Source: Vesta saturnalis (lineage: Eukaryota > Arthropoda > Insecta > Coleoptera > Lampyridae). From it: 64,000 nucleotides of DNA. Shown here one piece after another: positions 22,764 through 35,339 of the stretch (position 1 is the stretch's first letter; the number at the start of each line of letters is the position of its first letter). The position numbers and the translations under genes are program-made. The notes beneath the pieces are model-generated. The model saw only the letters and a program-made list of their open reading frames with translations, searched no databases and was not told the DNA's origin. Location: contig JARFJB010001987.1 in the NCBI GenBank assembly GCA_036346205.1, positions 3,360,001 through 3,424,000 of the forward strand. The letters run 5' to 3'.

Positions 22764-23400
22764 CTGTTGCTGCTGAAACTGGGGCGAATGCATATTGCGA
22801 AAAACATCAGGTTTAATTTGATCAAAGCAGAACGCAAATATCTTCCGTAAAGTAACTCACTTGGGCTTCTTCCGGTTGATCTCTGAACCACATTACGAAA
22901 ATTAAATAAGAAACTCTGTAAACGTGAATGTTGATCTATGATAATAAACTTTGAAAAACCAAGACGCGAAAAGATTTCTCGAAGAGCAGCAATTGTTGTA
23001 TTTGGTTTAATATTTTTTACTAGTATTACTTCTAACCATCGAGTATATGCGTCAATCACGATTAAACACATTCTTCCTTCAAAAGGTCCCACAAAATCTA
23101 TACGTATTCTGGACCAAGGTTCTGGTGGAGGACACCATGAATGCAACGGTAATTTAGTATCGTTATGCCGGGATTCCTGACAAGAGGTGCAAGTTATGAC
23201 ATGTTCTTGAGTATTTTTGTCAAATCCTGGCAAATAAACATTCAACCTAGCCATGGATTGCATTGCAGAGATTCCAGGATGTCCATCATGTAATATATCT
23301 AAAACATTTTTACGTAAAACGGTAGGTATGCATATTCTTCGCTTCCATAAAAGGATATTTTCTTCATACGATAGTTCGTCACGCTTCGTACTTACGGTAT
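22764..23400 (-). pseudogene. Ty3/gypsy integrase, upstream of the BEL insertion
   Basis: Minus-strand reading gives RRICIPTVLRKNVLDILHDG, HPGISAMQSMARLNVYLPG and VITCTSCQES, the H2C2 zinc finger of gypsy integrases, then WSRIRIDFVGPFEGR with the first catalytic Asp. LREIFSRLGFSKFIIIDQHS covers the second catalytic region with the usual DNG changed to DQH; sequence is then missing before TGRSPSELLYGRYLRSAL. A frameshift precedes the BEL junction. The element is cut off at about 23400 on its 5' side, so gag, protease, reverse transcriptase and 5' LTR are absent. Confidence 0.85.
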
Positions 23401-23769
23401 TCGCCTACAACATGTAACAATTATACTATTAACAAGTACCATTCAATAAATATCAAATTGTGTTCCAGTCACGTAATGACAACGTGAAAGTATAAATATA
23501 CAGTACCTTTCAAAAATACCTATATGCAGTATGACGATAAATACAAGATACCGAAATTGAACGTAAAATAGCAATTGCCAGGGAAATAAAAACTGCACTA
23601 ATGTCACTTCTAGATGACAGTTTTGCCTTTAAAAACTTGAAATAAGTTCGTGAAACAACATGCGTACTGTCGAACAAAACTTTTTTATTTGCAACCACTA
23701 TAATCGCTCATACGGGATCGGCAGAAACAATGAGCCAAGTATAAATTATATTAAAGTTTAGTTCTTAAA
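23401..23769. other. Spacer, nothing recognised
   Basis: AT-rich sequence with a chance 62-codon minus-strand frame (23510-23698). No motif. Confidence 0.5.
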
Positions 23770-24390
23770 GCAGTATGGAGGAGGTGTTACAAACACAACA
23801 GTGAAGCGCATAGTGAAAGAGGTTCAACGTACAGGCAGTGTTCTAGTCCAAAGGACCTAACGTATGGTTTTCCGATTAATCGCATATCTCATTAACAGGG
23901 CACATCAACAAACAGTTATACAGACTTCTGGGATTCAAAAAACCACAAGTAATTCTAGAGACACCTCTTCAAGATGAACGAATAACAATTTGGTGCGCAG
24001 TTTCCGGGAATGGAATTTTTGGGCCCTTACCACTTTAAAGATAAGGGTCACGATGTTACAGTGAATGAAGAAAGATATATGCAAAGGGTTGAATTATTTT
24101 TTTAGAGACCTAAGAAGCTTCTCCTGGGCTATAAACTCGCCTCATCGGAGACAGTGGTTTCATACCGCTAATGCCACCACATAGCTCCGGCTTGACTCAC
24201 CCTCATGCCTACATTTGGGGAATGATGAAAAATAGCATTTTCAGCGGAGCTGTTCCAAAAACAGCAGAACAATTTTTCCAAAATTTACACCAGCGTCTAT
24301 TTAGAGACATAGTATCCAATCTCCAGCAACGCTTGGAAATATACTTGGAACAAAATGGCGATCATGTGTACATGTGTACACACTTCTAGT
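23770..24390 (+). pseudogene. Mariner-like transposase remnant (second lineage)
   Basis: Fragments in different frames follow the order of a DUF4817-type transposase: YGGGVTNTTVKRIVKEVQRT and GSVLVQRT (N-terminal domain), a deletion, then LQDERITIWCAVSGNGIFGP, DKGHDVTVNEERYMQRVELF, then THPHAYIWGMMKNSIF and LEIYLEQNGDHV at the C-terminus. The second catalytic region is reduced to a scrambled SYRANATT. There are several stops and at least one internal deletion. This lineage (RYMQ, DGATAHT type) differs from those at 14832 and 42176. Confidence 0.7.
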
Positions 24391-24870
24391 TTATTTTAAT
24401 AACATCAATTTTTGAGTTTCGATATCTGTTATTTATTTTTATACTGTATTAATACTATTACTAAGAGACAATGCTCTATTATATTATTCTTAAATATACA
24501 ATAAACAATGTAAAGAGGATTTATAATTTACTACAAAATTTTTGAAATTTTAATTAAGTGAGTCTAGTCAACAAATTGGCATGTTACAGTACTATTGATG
24601 ACTTTATCATCACCGTTTCGCTAATGTACACTAAGTATTTGGCTAGATATTACTACTTTTTTGTTTTGTTGGGTTTTGTAAGGTTATTTTGACACATCGT
24701 GTATATGCAGTATTCTGATAACGTATGGAACTCATTTTGAATGTAAAGGAAGTGAGTTAGCACGAAAAAAAATTTTACACGGACCTTAGAATGATGTGTT
24801 GGGTTTTGTTTATGAAAATTTTACTTCAGCAGTACGTACATAAGCGATTTCAATAACCCATAAAGGGATA
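24391..24870. other. AT-rich spacer, nothing recognised
   Basis: No gene or repeat that I can support. Confidence 0.5.
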
Positions 24871-25650
24871 AACCGTATATAAACATTCATAAATAAGTAG
24901 TTTTTGAATTGAAATGAGATAATAGTGATTTCCTTCCAAGAAATTTAAAAAGTGCGAAAGCAGATTTAACAATAAAACAGCAAAATATTCAGTTAAGTGT
25001 TCAGTAATCGCGTGATCCATTAAATAAAGAAAGCCTGAAGTAACCCTTTAAGTAACAGAATTACAAGTTGGTTAATTTAGTTAAGGATATTAATTGTCGT
25101 ATGTATACTATCGATAATATCCAAATCGATCGCACAAAGCAAATAAGAATTCTATTATACCCGTGGAAGTAAACATTCTTTGTTGTGACAAACGTGTACG
25201 TGAAGGGTAAATAATAAATCGGATTGCCCGGGTGCATATGTGCGAGTGAAGGACAGACAACTGCGCTCGCGAGTGTACAGCGTAATCCGTTAGAGATTAC
25301 GGCTATCTGCTGTGTTTTGTGCCACTGTGGGTGCCAGCTTAAAAATGATGACTGCAAGCAGACAGTCATGGACTTTACTATATCAGGGATAGATGACTAA
25401 CTAACGTTAATTGTAAGAAATAGTTTTAGGTTTGTTTAACAGATACAATCATCTTTTAAGTTCATTCTTGCTTGTTGAATTAATAATTTCTTATTAAAAT
25501 TAATCATATAATAATAAATTATCAAACTTGATATATTATATATGTGTTTAGCATATAGGATTTTGGGGAAATTTTTTATATATAAGAATTGGTGTTTGTG
25601 GTGCTTTTTGGAAGCCACGCGTTTGTACATATTTGCAATTGCACAATGGT

Positions 25651-25708
<58 letters not shown>

Positions 25709-26556
25709 ATTATTTAACTTACTTTTGCTGTTTATTCGTGTCGGCTGAGATAAAATTTGGGCATTAACCCGTGTAAACTTACACCTATTAATAACTGAAA
25801 GTCAGTAAAATACAGAACACGAATAACAAAATATTTGTATTAAGTATAAATTACGGATTTGAAATATTATTGATGAATGTTTAAATACGATTTTTAAAGA
25901 GAAAGTATTCAGAAAGGATATAGAGGTTATTTATGATGAAAGCACTGACCGCTATATTCAAAATTTTTCAGCAACTAACGAATGTTTTGGTGATATAAAA
26001 ATTATTAAATCGACTTTTCATTTTGATACTTTTCTAAATTGGGTAATGTTTACTTAATTCAGAGTTTTAGAATTATTAGAAATATAAATTTAATAGTATA
26101 CGAGGAATACTTAGAAAGGATTCAAATTAACGTTTTATGACTTGGAATTTTTATATGTACGGGACGTGTTCAATAAGTTTAAGACAACCCGTGTATTTTC
26201 AAATTTCCTTAAGCTTTTGGATAAGTTTCTTTTCAAGTGTGATTGACTTTGAGTTGTGAATAACTTTACTGAGTAGACTACAATCCTTTCTTCCACAGTC
26301 AGTTAATTTAACATCTCGCCGAAGACTAATTATTTTAGAAAAATTTAAGATTGTGGTGGTGCCTACCGACAATTTTCTTGGACTAAGCGTTGTGAATTGT
26401 AGATTTAGGGTAAGTGTAAGGTGTTTGAAACTACCTTTCAATCATTGTACTCCTTATATCGTCCCCGCCCATTTCCACTATAGCTGACTTGGCAACCTGC
26501 TTACTTCTGTAACCCTTCACGGCGCCTAGTGCGGTTTGGACGTGTAATAGTTTAAG
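24870..26556. repeat. Second copy of the 2.7-kb noncoding dispersed repeat
   Basis: About 24880-24985 resembles 13060-13150 and about 26085-26553 resembles 14225-14822, in the same orientation and order; the shared 3' end is CTAGTGCGGTTTGGACGTGTAA. The middle is diverged or replaced and holds a (TA)n tract, as does the first copy. No protein is recognised. The left limit is uncertain. Confidence 0.55.
25653..25706. repeat. (TA)n microsatellite
   Basis: Uninterrupted TA run of 54 bp. Confidence 0.97.
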
Positions 26557-28090
26557 GATACATAACGGTGTATATATTTAATAATATGCAAACTGGTTGA
26601 AAGTATCTCTGTACTTTACTTTCACTGTTATTCTTCGCAAGATAAAAGTTTTGATTGTGGCCAACGTACATATCGTTCTTAGCCGCTGTAAGTTTGTTTA
26701 CGTTACCAACTGGTAATTGCTTATAATTATGTATCGTACTCTGAATTGTGTTTGTACGGGTTTTTTTTTATCTTAAAAGATATATCACTTGTATTTTTTT
26801 GTTTTTAATGTAACTACGCAGAGAGTTGTGCACTAGGTCGGTTTACGGTTTAAGAAACGTGTAGCAGAACTACTTCAGCACTTTAGCTTGTCATCGTGTG
26901 TAGAATTTATAGATTAGGTTTTTTTGTTGTAAAAATTTGCTGAAAAGCAAGTAAAATGTAAAGTTTGGGAAGCACAGGTTGATAGTTACGAAAATACAGT
27001 TGAGCTGACGTTAAAAATTGTAATAAACAGTTTTTTTTATAATAAACTTTGCGATTATGAATATAGCGTGTGTTAGTTAATATTTGTTTACACTTTTTGT
27101 GTAAATAAAGGATTAATGTCCTTATAGTGTGTTATTATCCAACAATGCACCTATTTGTAAACAGGTTAGAAGCGGTATAATGCATAGTTACGAAACCAAG
27201 GTGACTGAACAAACTCGATTATATTTCTTGCTAAAATAAAGGTTAAACCCACTTTTGTTTATTACTAAAAATACGCATGACAATAAATGTCAGAAATAAA
27301 ACTCAATATCTTTTTTTAATTTCATAACACACTAAAAGGACATTAAATATAGAAAACACCACCGGTGGTACAGGAATGATGACCTCGTTCAACATACATC
27401 CCTTGGGCCAGAGGCCCTCAGGAAATACACTGTTGACCTCGGGGCGTTATTATTCCCGTAACATCCTTGATACATTAATTACTATAAGGAAAGTAGTTCG
27501 TTTTTACAATTTTAGCGTATATCGAGTTATCTTAATTTAATTGCGTGTGATTTATTGAAATGTGGCGATATTAAGTTTGGAATTTTTTACACATAAGAAT
27601 TAAGGGTTACCGAATTATAAACTATAGTGGGGTTAATAAGTGTTGTTTTCGAATATACGGGAAATGAATGAAATTACGTTGTTGCGTAGAATATTTTTGT
27701 TATGAGCGTTTCCTCAGAAACTGGTGAATAGAGGTTTTGGGCTTCGGAGGCACGGAAATTTTTCGTGTCTACCACCCGAACCGTTTGAATGATTTTTTTA
27801 GAAAAGAACTTAACGTGTTTAATCTGTGTCCGGTCGAAGAGCGTATAAACCACCTTTTACATGACAATATTCAATAACTTTCATGATCCATTTTCCGTTA
27901 TCCCGTTTCAATAAGTAATCTTCGACCTTAATAAAATACTTATCTTTTTTGGGTTTTTTAATGGTGTATTTTTGTATTATACAATCTAAACCACTTACAG
28001 TTATCTTCGTCAGTAAAATTAAAATTATTAAAGGTGTTGAAAAAAATTTGAAAAATTAAAACATCAGCCTGCTATTAATATAACAGTTTA
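26557..28090. other. AT-rich DNA, nothing recognised
   Basis: No domain-bearing frame or repeat boundary seen. A short less AT-rich patch at 27360-27475 has no recognisable identity. Confidence 0.5.
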
Positions 28091-28095
28091 AGAAG

Positions 28096-28132
28096 CGTAT
28101 AAAGCCAACTATTCTATAGTTGGCTTTATACG
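28096..28132. repeat. Perfect 17-bp inverted repeat with 3-nt loop
   Basis: Arms CGTATAAAGCCAACTAT (28096-28112) and its exact complement (28116-28132) flank TCT. It is too short-looped for a normal animal microRNA precursor. It could form a cruciform or a tight RNA hairpin; no adjacent gene suggests a role. Confidence 0.85.
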
Positions 28133-30440
28133 TATAAAGTTAATCTACTACTTATATGGCTAGTTTCCTATTATTATCTGTCTAACAGAACAACTGTTTA
28201 GTAGACTCCTGTATCAGGAATCATTTTTTTGGAACAACTAATAATTTTTTTAAATTCATACTACCGGGACCGCACCTTTGAGACTCAACAACTACAAACC
28301 CTAAGTACCGGCACTACTTTAAATTTTCAAAGATCCTGGTACGACGTCTTCACTGACGCCACTCAAACCGCTTTTACCATTTAATCCCTCGCGAAGAGGA
28401 ATCTAGGCCTCTATATCACCGTTTTATATCGCGATAGTCCCTCCGTAGTTTACCACTGCGCCCCTATTAAATAATTCTTATAACTGACGGTCCGCCGGAA
28501 GTAAAAGCCTTATAATACTAACGTTTACTTGAGTGCTACTTTTACCAATACTTATTAGTCCAACCAACTGACGCCTATTGATTAGTGACTATTTCGATAT
28601 TCATTAATGACATTGTTATTCACCCTACACGTAGAGTAACATCAACCTTCTACCCGCTTCCATTGAGCTGTTCGAAATTGCTCTTGTCTGTTAAGGATTG
28701 TCACGTAGTCGTGATTTTAACGAGTATTGGCCGTTAGTTTTAAAATTATAAGTTATTCATCAATATCGGATATCTGAAATGTAGTATAAGTTCATAAAAT
28801 TGAACTTGATCGTTCTTTTTCCTTTTACGAATTTGAAAGTATTGGAAATATTCACAAATGGTAATCGCATTTAGAATCCCGAGTTTGGAAAGCGAAATAT
28901 AATTTCTCGTTTGTTTATTAAGTTTAGATCGCAGCTTTAAATTAAGATTTAGTTTACACAGTGGCATCGATAGGTAGTGGAATCCCTTTTACTAATTTGA
29001 TTGAGAATTAATTAGTTTCCTTATACACAACAGTGTTCGTGTTTTTTAAATTTTTTCAATCATGATAAGTATTGTCGTCGGCAGAAAAATTAAATGCCGC
29101 ATTAAAATTGTTATTTTGTATTAAAATAGAATGTAGAAAAGCATATGTCACAGTTTTTAAACGTTTTAGGCCACAGATTGGCGGAAGTTTCTCGATAAAA
29201 TTTTTGTTTTTAAACAATGAGTTTCGCTTTTAGATACGAGGTGTTCAGGACTAGCGTCGTAACGAAATCATCAACTTACAGGATATGAATTACATTTCAA
29301 ACAGTCCGCTTGTTGCGATAGGGTTTTTTGGGTAATGCAATTTTCCCATCGGCTTTCGTGTTTATTATTATTAATTTAAGCAATCCTATTTACGAATGGT
29401 TATTTAAGATTTAAGGAGGTATAATTCAATATGGCGTAAAGTGAATTATGCGCGAATGTCCCTCTTAATGTAGTCGCAGAGGTATTAATAAATCAACGTT
29501 ACCGCAGTCGGTAAATTATCGTGGAGCGGTGTTACCTTCCGTGTTAAAATAATTTCTGTTAGAAGGGGGAGTTTCCACAATAAACCCTTTTGAGGAGCCT
29601 AGAAGGTATTAAGCGTTAAACATAGTGCTTTCCCTGTTCTGTGGAGTAATTATCGCTTTTGTGCGGAAGAAATAAAACGCATGTTCCTAGTTTCGTAGAC
29701 ATTCCGTTCATAGCTCGTCAGTAACGAAAAACTCGCTGCAAACAATTAAGCTTTTTTTTTAATATTAAGTGTCGTTAAGAACTAGAACATAGAGTGAAGT
29801 TAACAAGCAACGTGTATATGCAGACCTTATTGAATCGTACAACCAATTGAAATATTGATCAAACGCATTTGGAAGTTAAAGCGACTCGTTGCTTCCTTTC
29901 ACGAGGTGGATGATACAGTCGAGGTCCGAACGTAGTTACAACATCCATCACATTGCCGCAGCCGCTCCAGATTGCTGTATAACGAAAGGGGGTAGACTAA
30001 AGAAGACAATTGATGTAAAGGCTGATCAAATTTAAGGTATTCATTTCCGTTTGTATTGTTGCTGTGTGCAAATTTTAATAAAGTATTGTGCGCATTTTTT
30101 TTGTATGTGCTAACGGTTGAATACGCTGTTCTTTAGGATCAAATTTATTGATATTTTACCGTTTAAATTTTAAGACAAGCGTATTCATCCGTGTTATAAT
30201 CAAAATTTATACGAGTTTTTTTATTTGCTGTATTGACTATATTGTACCGAAATTTTATGTTACGATTGCGTTGAAAGGGGAACGTAGGTTGTTTGGTATA
30301 ATCACTTTAGCTTGTTATAAAAGTAAAATTTGTATTAATTTAGTAAATGCAGAAACTAGCTAGTATCACTGAATTCTACGCAAGCAAATTAATTTAAATA
30401 TTGTGAAAAATGTGGAACACTGAAACTGTGGGAGAATCTG
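28133..30440. other. Noncoding DNA, nothing recognised
   Basis: 28260-28600 is somewhat less AT-rich with many short C-runs but has no frame or family I can name. The remainder is AT-rich with only chance frames (e.g. 28746-28967 minus, 30148-30363 plus). Confidence 0.45.
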
Positions 30441-30443
30441 TTA

Positions 30444-30629
30444 CAAAAATAATACACCCAAGTACCACACAAAATTAAAAAACACCGAACGCGTTTCGAT
30501 AGCTACGCTATCATCATCAGCGATCGACTAGTCGACTAGTAGACTAGTCGACCGCTGATAATCATAGCGTAGCTATTGAAACACGTTCCGTCTTTTTTAA
30601 TTTTGTGTGCTACATGGATGTATTTTGTT
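30444..30629. repeat. Foldback element (about 93-bp arms)
   Basis: The two halves are inverted complements with few mismatches: AAATAATACACCCAAGTACC... on the left against ...CTACATGGATGTATTTTGTT on the right, then ACACAAAATTAAAAAA, GAACGCGTTTCGATAGCTAC and TAGCGTAGCTATTGAAACAC. The centre (about 30520-30560) is a GACTAGTCGACTAGTAGACTAGTC palindromic core. No protein. It behaves like a small foldback or MITE-type element; no target duplication was resolved. Confidence 0.8.
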
Positions 30630-33160
30630 TGTTAAATATTGTGGAAGATCTATGCAACAACACCAAATTATTTTGATATTTATGTGTTGATTTATTTTTT
30701 ACACATCTGTAGGTTAATGAACTTGTGTGTTTTTTTTAATTTGAATCCAGCTGTGAACCACATTTCTTATACAGCGAGTCAATTATGTGAATTTTAGTCG
30801 TTTGCTTTGTTATTTACATGAGATAACCGAATTAACGTCAATTTTTTTTTGCTGTTTGTCTTGAGTAATTACTTTCGAAGAGATTAACAAGGGATTATTT
30901 TAATTATAACGAAACATTTAACGAAAGATGCGTTAATGCATTATTTTTACGAATTTGAGTACATGCAGCAAGTTGATTGATATAACTTCAAGTGGTTGTA
31001 AAAATTGAATTTAAGTGTTTTCTTTTCTTTGAATTATAATTTCCTGAAAGTCAGATTTAATAAGTGAAGTAACGTAACGGCAGTTATTGTTTTTTAAACA
31101 GATCAGTGACTGATTTTGCGGCATACAATTATTTAAGATAAACGTGCGATGCTTTTGTAGCCTTACAGGGATAACGAAGATCTGCAAGTCACAGGACCGC
31201 CTGTGATAACGTCCAATGGTAAGCGAGTTATTTGGGTATTTAAATAACCTACTAACCTGCGTAATTAGGTATTTCAACACCGATTGTGTAACTTCAAATA
31301 CTCCGGCGCCTTTTACGGTTTTATATCGACCCCAACCTTCTATTATGACTTATTTATGGCAAGCTATCCTACTGTGTGCAAACTTAAGTAACACCTTACC
31401 TATGCCACCCACTGAGCAGTCGAGCAACCCCCAATTTTACCTGTTTTCCTGTTATACTTCCAGTTTATACCATAACAGCCGATGTTGCTGCTATCCTATG
31501 CATATCAATTGTTTCATAAAACGCCTGGAATAAGTATCAGAATGTTGTATATTGTCAAAATGTGTATTTATTATAATATTTTTAGTTGTTTAACTTTTAT
31601 GATCTTTTAATGGTCAAATGGACAGACATACTAGCAGATCTGACCTCCGACTGTAACAAATACCTTAAACTTTACATTCTCTTGTCAGGAAACATACCTC
31701 AAATAGTAAACCAAGGAAACTTAAATTACATTTATTTATACGTTATTATACGACCATCTGTAGTCCGCGTAGCCTGTTTCTGTAACACACAGTGCGACCA
31801 CACGCGTATCGGACTGCAGCTAAGGTGGTCTGAATATTTAAGTTACGGTATGTTCCATTTCAATCAGTGAGAACAAAATATTGAAATATTTTATGCATTG
31901 ACAATGTGGCTTACAGAAATCACTATGCGGTCAACAAAAGTTATTCAATCATTATCAAAATTGATAGAATTGATTTAAAATTGTAGATATAATCGGTATA
32001 AAATTACCAGAATGCTGGACAGTCGTCACAATTGTTGGACATACATCACAGTTGCTAAGCAAACGCCGCAAGTATAGCACAGTTGCTGACACTGCTGGAA
32101 AAAATCGCTGGAAACTCGCCACAAAATTGTAATAATTAGTATAACGTTGCTAAAATCGCTAGAACCCCAAATTGCAAAGTTGTTTACTCATCACTTTTTA
32201 CAACTAAAATTATTTTGAAAACAACCAACTTTAGGTATAAGGCAACCAATACATCAAACGAAAATCTGCACCCGATGATTGTAAAATATACAGGGTGCTC
32301 GTTTGAGAAAAGTTAATAGCAAGCTGACACATTGCTAGGGAATATTCTTTTACAAGCATCTTAAAAACAACTTTCAGTTTCACACGCGTGAAAAGTTACC
32401 TGTGCACTTTCCATTTTTTTCTAGCTAAAGCAAACATTCCATGCAGCCATTGGGTATAGTAATAAAGTCTTATGTATTGTTTAAAAACTATGTAGATAAC
32501 CGTTTTTTAGACCTCTGAGTAAACCATTTTTTCAGTAATTAGGCGCCCACTATGCGCAGTTTCTGCCCTGAGAAGACTAGTTTTTTTATCGCCACCAAAG
32601 TAAATAATAATTATAATTAAATTACTAACATTAATTGTAAAAACTCCCAGTATTCTGTAAATTTGAGATTTATTAAATGCATCGTAAAGTAAATTCGTTC
32701 ACTGAAAATAATTATTTCGGAATCTTACAATAAACCCGTAAAATGTTATGTAATGAATTGCGCATGAAAGTATTTTCAAATGTTTCTTGTATTTGAAATG
32801 CAGTTGGTTTAATGATAAACGCATTTAAAAGATTCCTGAGATTACATCGATAAACGTAAATACCGATTTCCCATTATTATTTCTCTATTAAAAATATGAC
32901 GAATGATAACGTATGTTGTATTATAACGTACATCTTGCATGCAAAGTTTCAAACAAGTCTTTTATATTAAATCAAGTTAAAAGTAGGTACTCACCGGCAT
33001 TCGAATAAATAAAATCTGGATTACGAGAAATATAATTAGTCAATACTTAATTGGCAAAATAATTAAAACTAACACCGTCCGTGTGGGTTCATTAATTTGT
33101 ATCTTAAGAATTGTATATGTATAATAGAGGTTTGACTGCGAAACAGCTCCAACATTTTAA
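30630..33160. other. AT-rich DNA with one transposon-end-like motif
   Basis: ATATACAGGGTGCTCGTTTG at about 32288 resembles a Tc1/mariner terminus but no partner was found. Chance frames at 31011-31280, 31216-31533 and 31586-31870 have no motif. Confidence 0.4.
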
Positions 33161-33164
33161 ATTT

Positions 33165-33265
33165 ACCTTCTAAAGTTTGACCTTGAAAGAGCTCCAAAAG
33201 CTTACGTGTTTCACCACCAGAGGGCGAGTGACCTTGAACTGGTCCAGAACCGGCCCTGTACTAAC
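33165..33265 (+). repeat. Dispersed repeat family R1, short copy 3
   Basis: TTGACCTTGAAAGAGCTCCA and CCACCAGAGGGCGAGTGACC match the 9225-9560 copy. A still weaker relative may exist near 33950-33990 (CTACTGAGGGACCTGG). Confidence 0.55.
33214..33226 (+). promoter_or_regulatory. CTCF-like motif inside repeat R1
   Basis: CCACCAGAGGGCG matches CCASYAGRGGGCR at every position. Orientation relative to the repeat is the same as in copy 1, though the genomic strand is opposite to 3809-3821. Function is inference. Confidence 0.35.
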
Positions 33266-33269
33266 TACT

Positions 33270-35335
33270 CAGATGGATTTTTTTAAAGAAAACAAGCGCA
33301 TGGCAATGTCAAAGGTATTATCATATTGTTTGCCGTCAGCGACTACCGTTTAGGTATAAATGTGATAATTTTGTAGTCGACGTATATTGTCAACTCAAAA
33401 AAAAATGAGTTTCATCCAATGCCGTTCAATATTAGACGAATAATTTCTATAAGGTATAACAAAATAACTGTAATTTTCAATTCTGAGTTGACAGAATTAT
33501 CCCTAATTAGCAATTAAGCCGTTATGTAAACAATTACTCACTGTATGAAGTGATACTTTTTTTCTACCAAGTCCTGCATTGTGAAATAAAATAAGCTCCA
33601 ACGATCACGCCATCTTTTTATTGCGTTTATACTTACATGAAACGTACAACATCTAATTGTAAATTATGACAAAATAGTAGTTTTAATTGGTCAATTAAAT
33701 TTACTTTATTAGATACTTGCTCAAAGATTAATTTTGAAAGTAATTAACATTAGTGCTGGTAGTGAAGATTTTAAAATAAGTTTAATTAGACTTACGGGAA
33801 CTTGTATTTCTTAGAAGTCATACATTTAATCATCATCAATTATTGGTAAAGGACCTGTGTTCGTAAACATGGAACCAGTGACCTTTGTATGACTCCGTAA
33901 CCGCTCTCCTGCCCAAAATAATTTTGTTAGCAGCATCTTCAACCTTTTAGACCTTGAAATTATCCTCTACTGAGGGACCTGGAGTATTTCGTTTGGAAAC
34001 CGTAAAAGAGTTCAGTATTGTCCCAAATAAAATGTGGCCTGTAGTACATATTTGGGTTGAGTACGAGGCTAGAATTGAAATAGCGCAGCTTAAATAGATA
34101 CAAATATAATAAATATAGTTGTAACGAATCTTTTATGTTCTTCGTTCATTTAGTTGTAAAATATAAGAAAAAAAGGGTTTTTGGTTATTAATGAATTATA
34201 GGTATGTGGTAGGCAACTTAATTTGCATTTTGGTGTAACTTAAGTGCATATCTTCTTAAGGGTTTATACTCCCACTCTTTAAATTATTTTTTTTCTGCTC
34301 ATATTTTCGCGCAACGCGTCATCAACTGACCTACTAATCGTCTATTTTTTCATTTCCTGTGGTACGCTGTTTGGTGCAGGAAGCCATTTTCGGGGTTCCA
34401 CTTAAATTTGGGAAAAGTGCCATTTATTTAATGGCAAGAAATATTTAACTCGTAATACTAAAATCTAAAACATTTGCTTTTTGTAAACACTTTTATTTTT
34501 TTACTTACTTTTACGTTTACATTTTTACCACTTTTGGCATTTTTTATGCTTATGATTGCAATTTTGCGCTTAATTTAGATCTAAACTTAGATCACACCTA
34601 TTTATTTTGAACTTTCAAGAGAATGCAATAAACATTGGATCACTCAAATTTCTTGAAGAGCAATTTATAAGAAATAAAATTCCATGTTGGTGAGGTTTAC
34701 GATGCAAAGCATTGTTGTTGCGATATATTACGCAACATTGATACAAGTATTACATCACCTTGCATTTCCGCATTTATTTTTTACAATACCAGGGATAGAT
34801 GTATTATATTTTGTAAGGGTATTTATAAGTTTAATGATTACTTAGTATAAGGCTAATTTTAAGATATATTTTATATAACCCTAAATTTAGTTGTTAATAA
34901 ACATAGTCTGTATATTTTTTATTTTTTACATTTTAGTAAAATTTTTATTGTAAACCTCGGTTTAATTATTCCGAGTATAATTAAAAAATAACTTGTCGTC
35001 CGAGATCATTTTTATTAGTGTTACATTGCAGCTTTTTTTCTATTGATGTTAAGTGGAAATAACACAGCATAAATTGTGGTAATTAAGCAAAACAAAAGCT
35101 TGAACCGGCCTACTTTAATCTTCCGACTAGGCCAACGGCATTAGCCTTTGAGTGGTTGGTGTCTAGTTATTTTAACGATTTGTTCTGAGAACATTACTAC
35201 CTATTAATTTATTAAGTTTTTGAAACCCCTACAACCACTTCATGATATAGTTCAGTTCAATAAAAATTTTTCAAGCAAGTCTTATTAATCTGTGCACGGT
35301 TGGAATCTGACTCAGATACTTTCTTGAAAAATAAA
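33270..35335. other. AT-rich DNA, nothing recognised
   Basis: No coding frame of note. No repeat boundary that I can support apart from the weak R1 trace near 33.95 kb. Confidence 0.45.
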
Positions 35336-35339
35336 AACA

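Noticed and set aside
25061..25369. 102-codon minus-strand frame as a host gene
   Set aside because: No motif, no splice or start context, and it lies in the middle of the noncoding dispersed repeat copy.
28096..28132. microRNA precursor
   Set aside because: Stem of 17 bp and loop of 3 nt are too short for a standard animal pre-miRNA.
28260..28600. Possible old exon because of lower AT content
   Set aside because: Neither strand gives a recognisable or long open frame.
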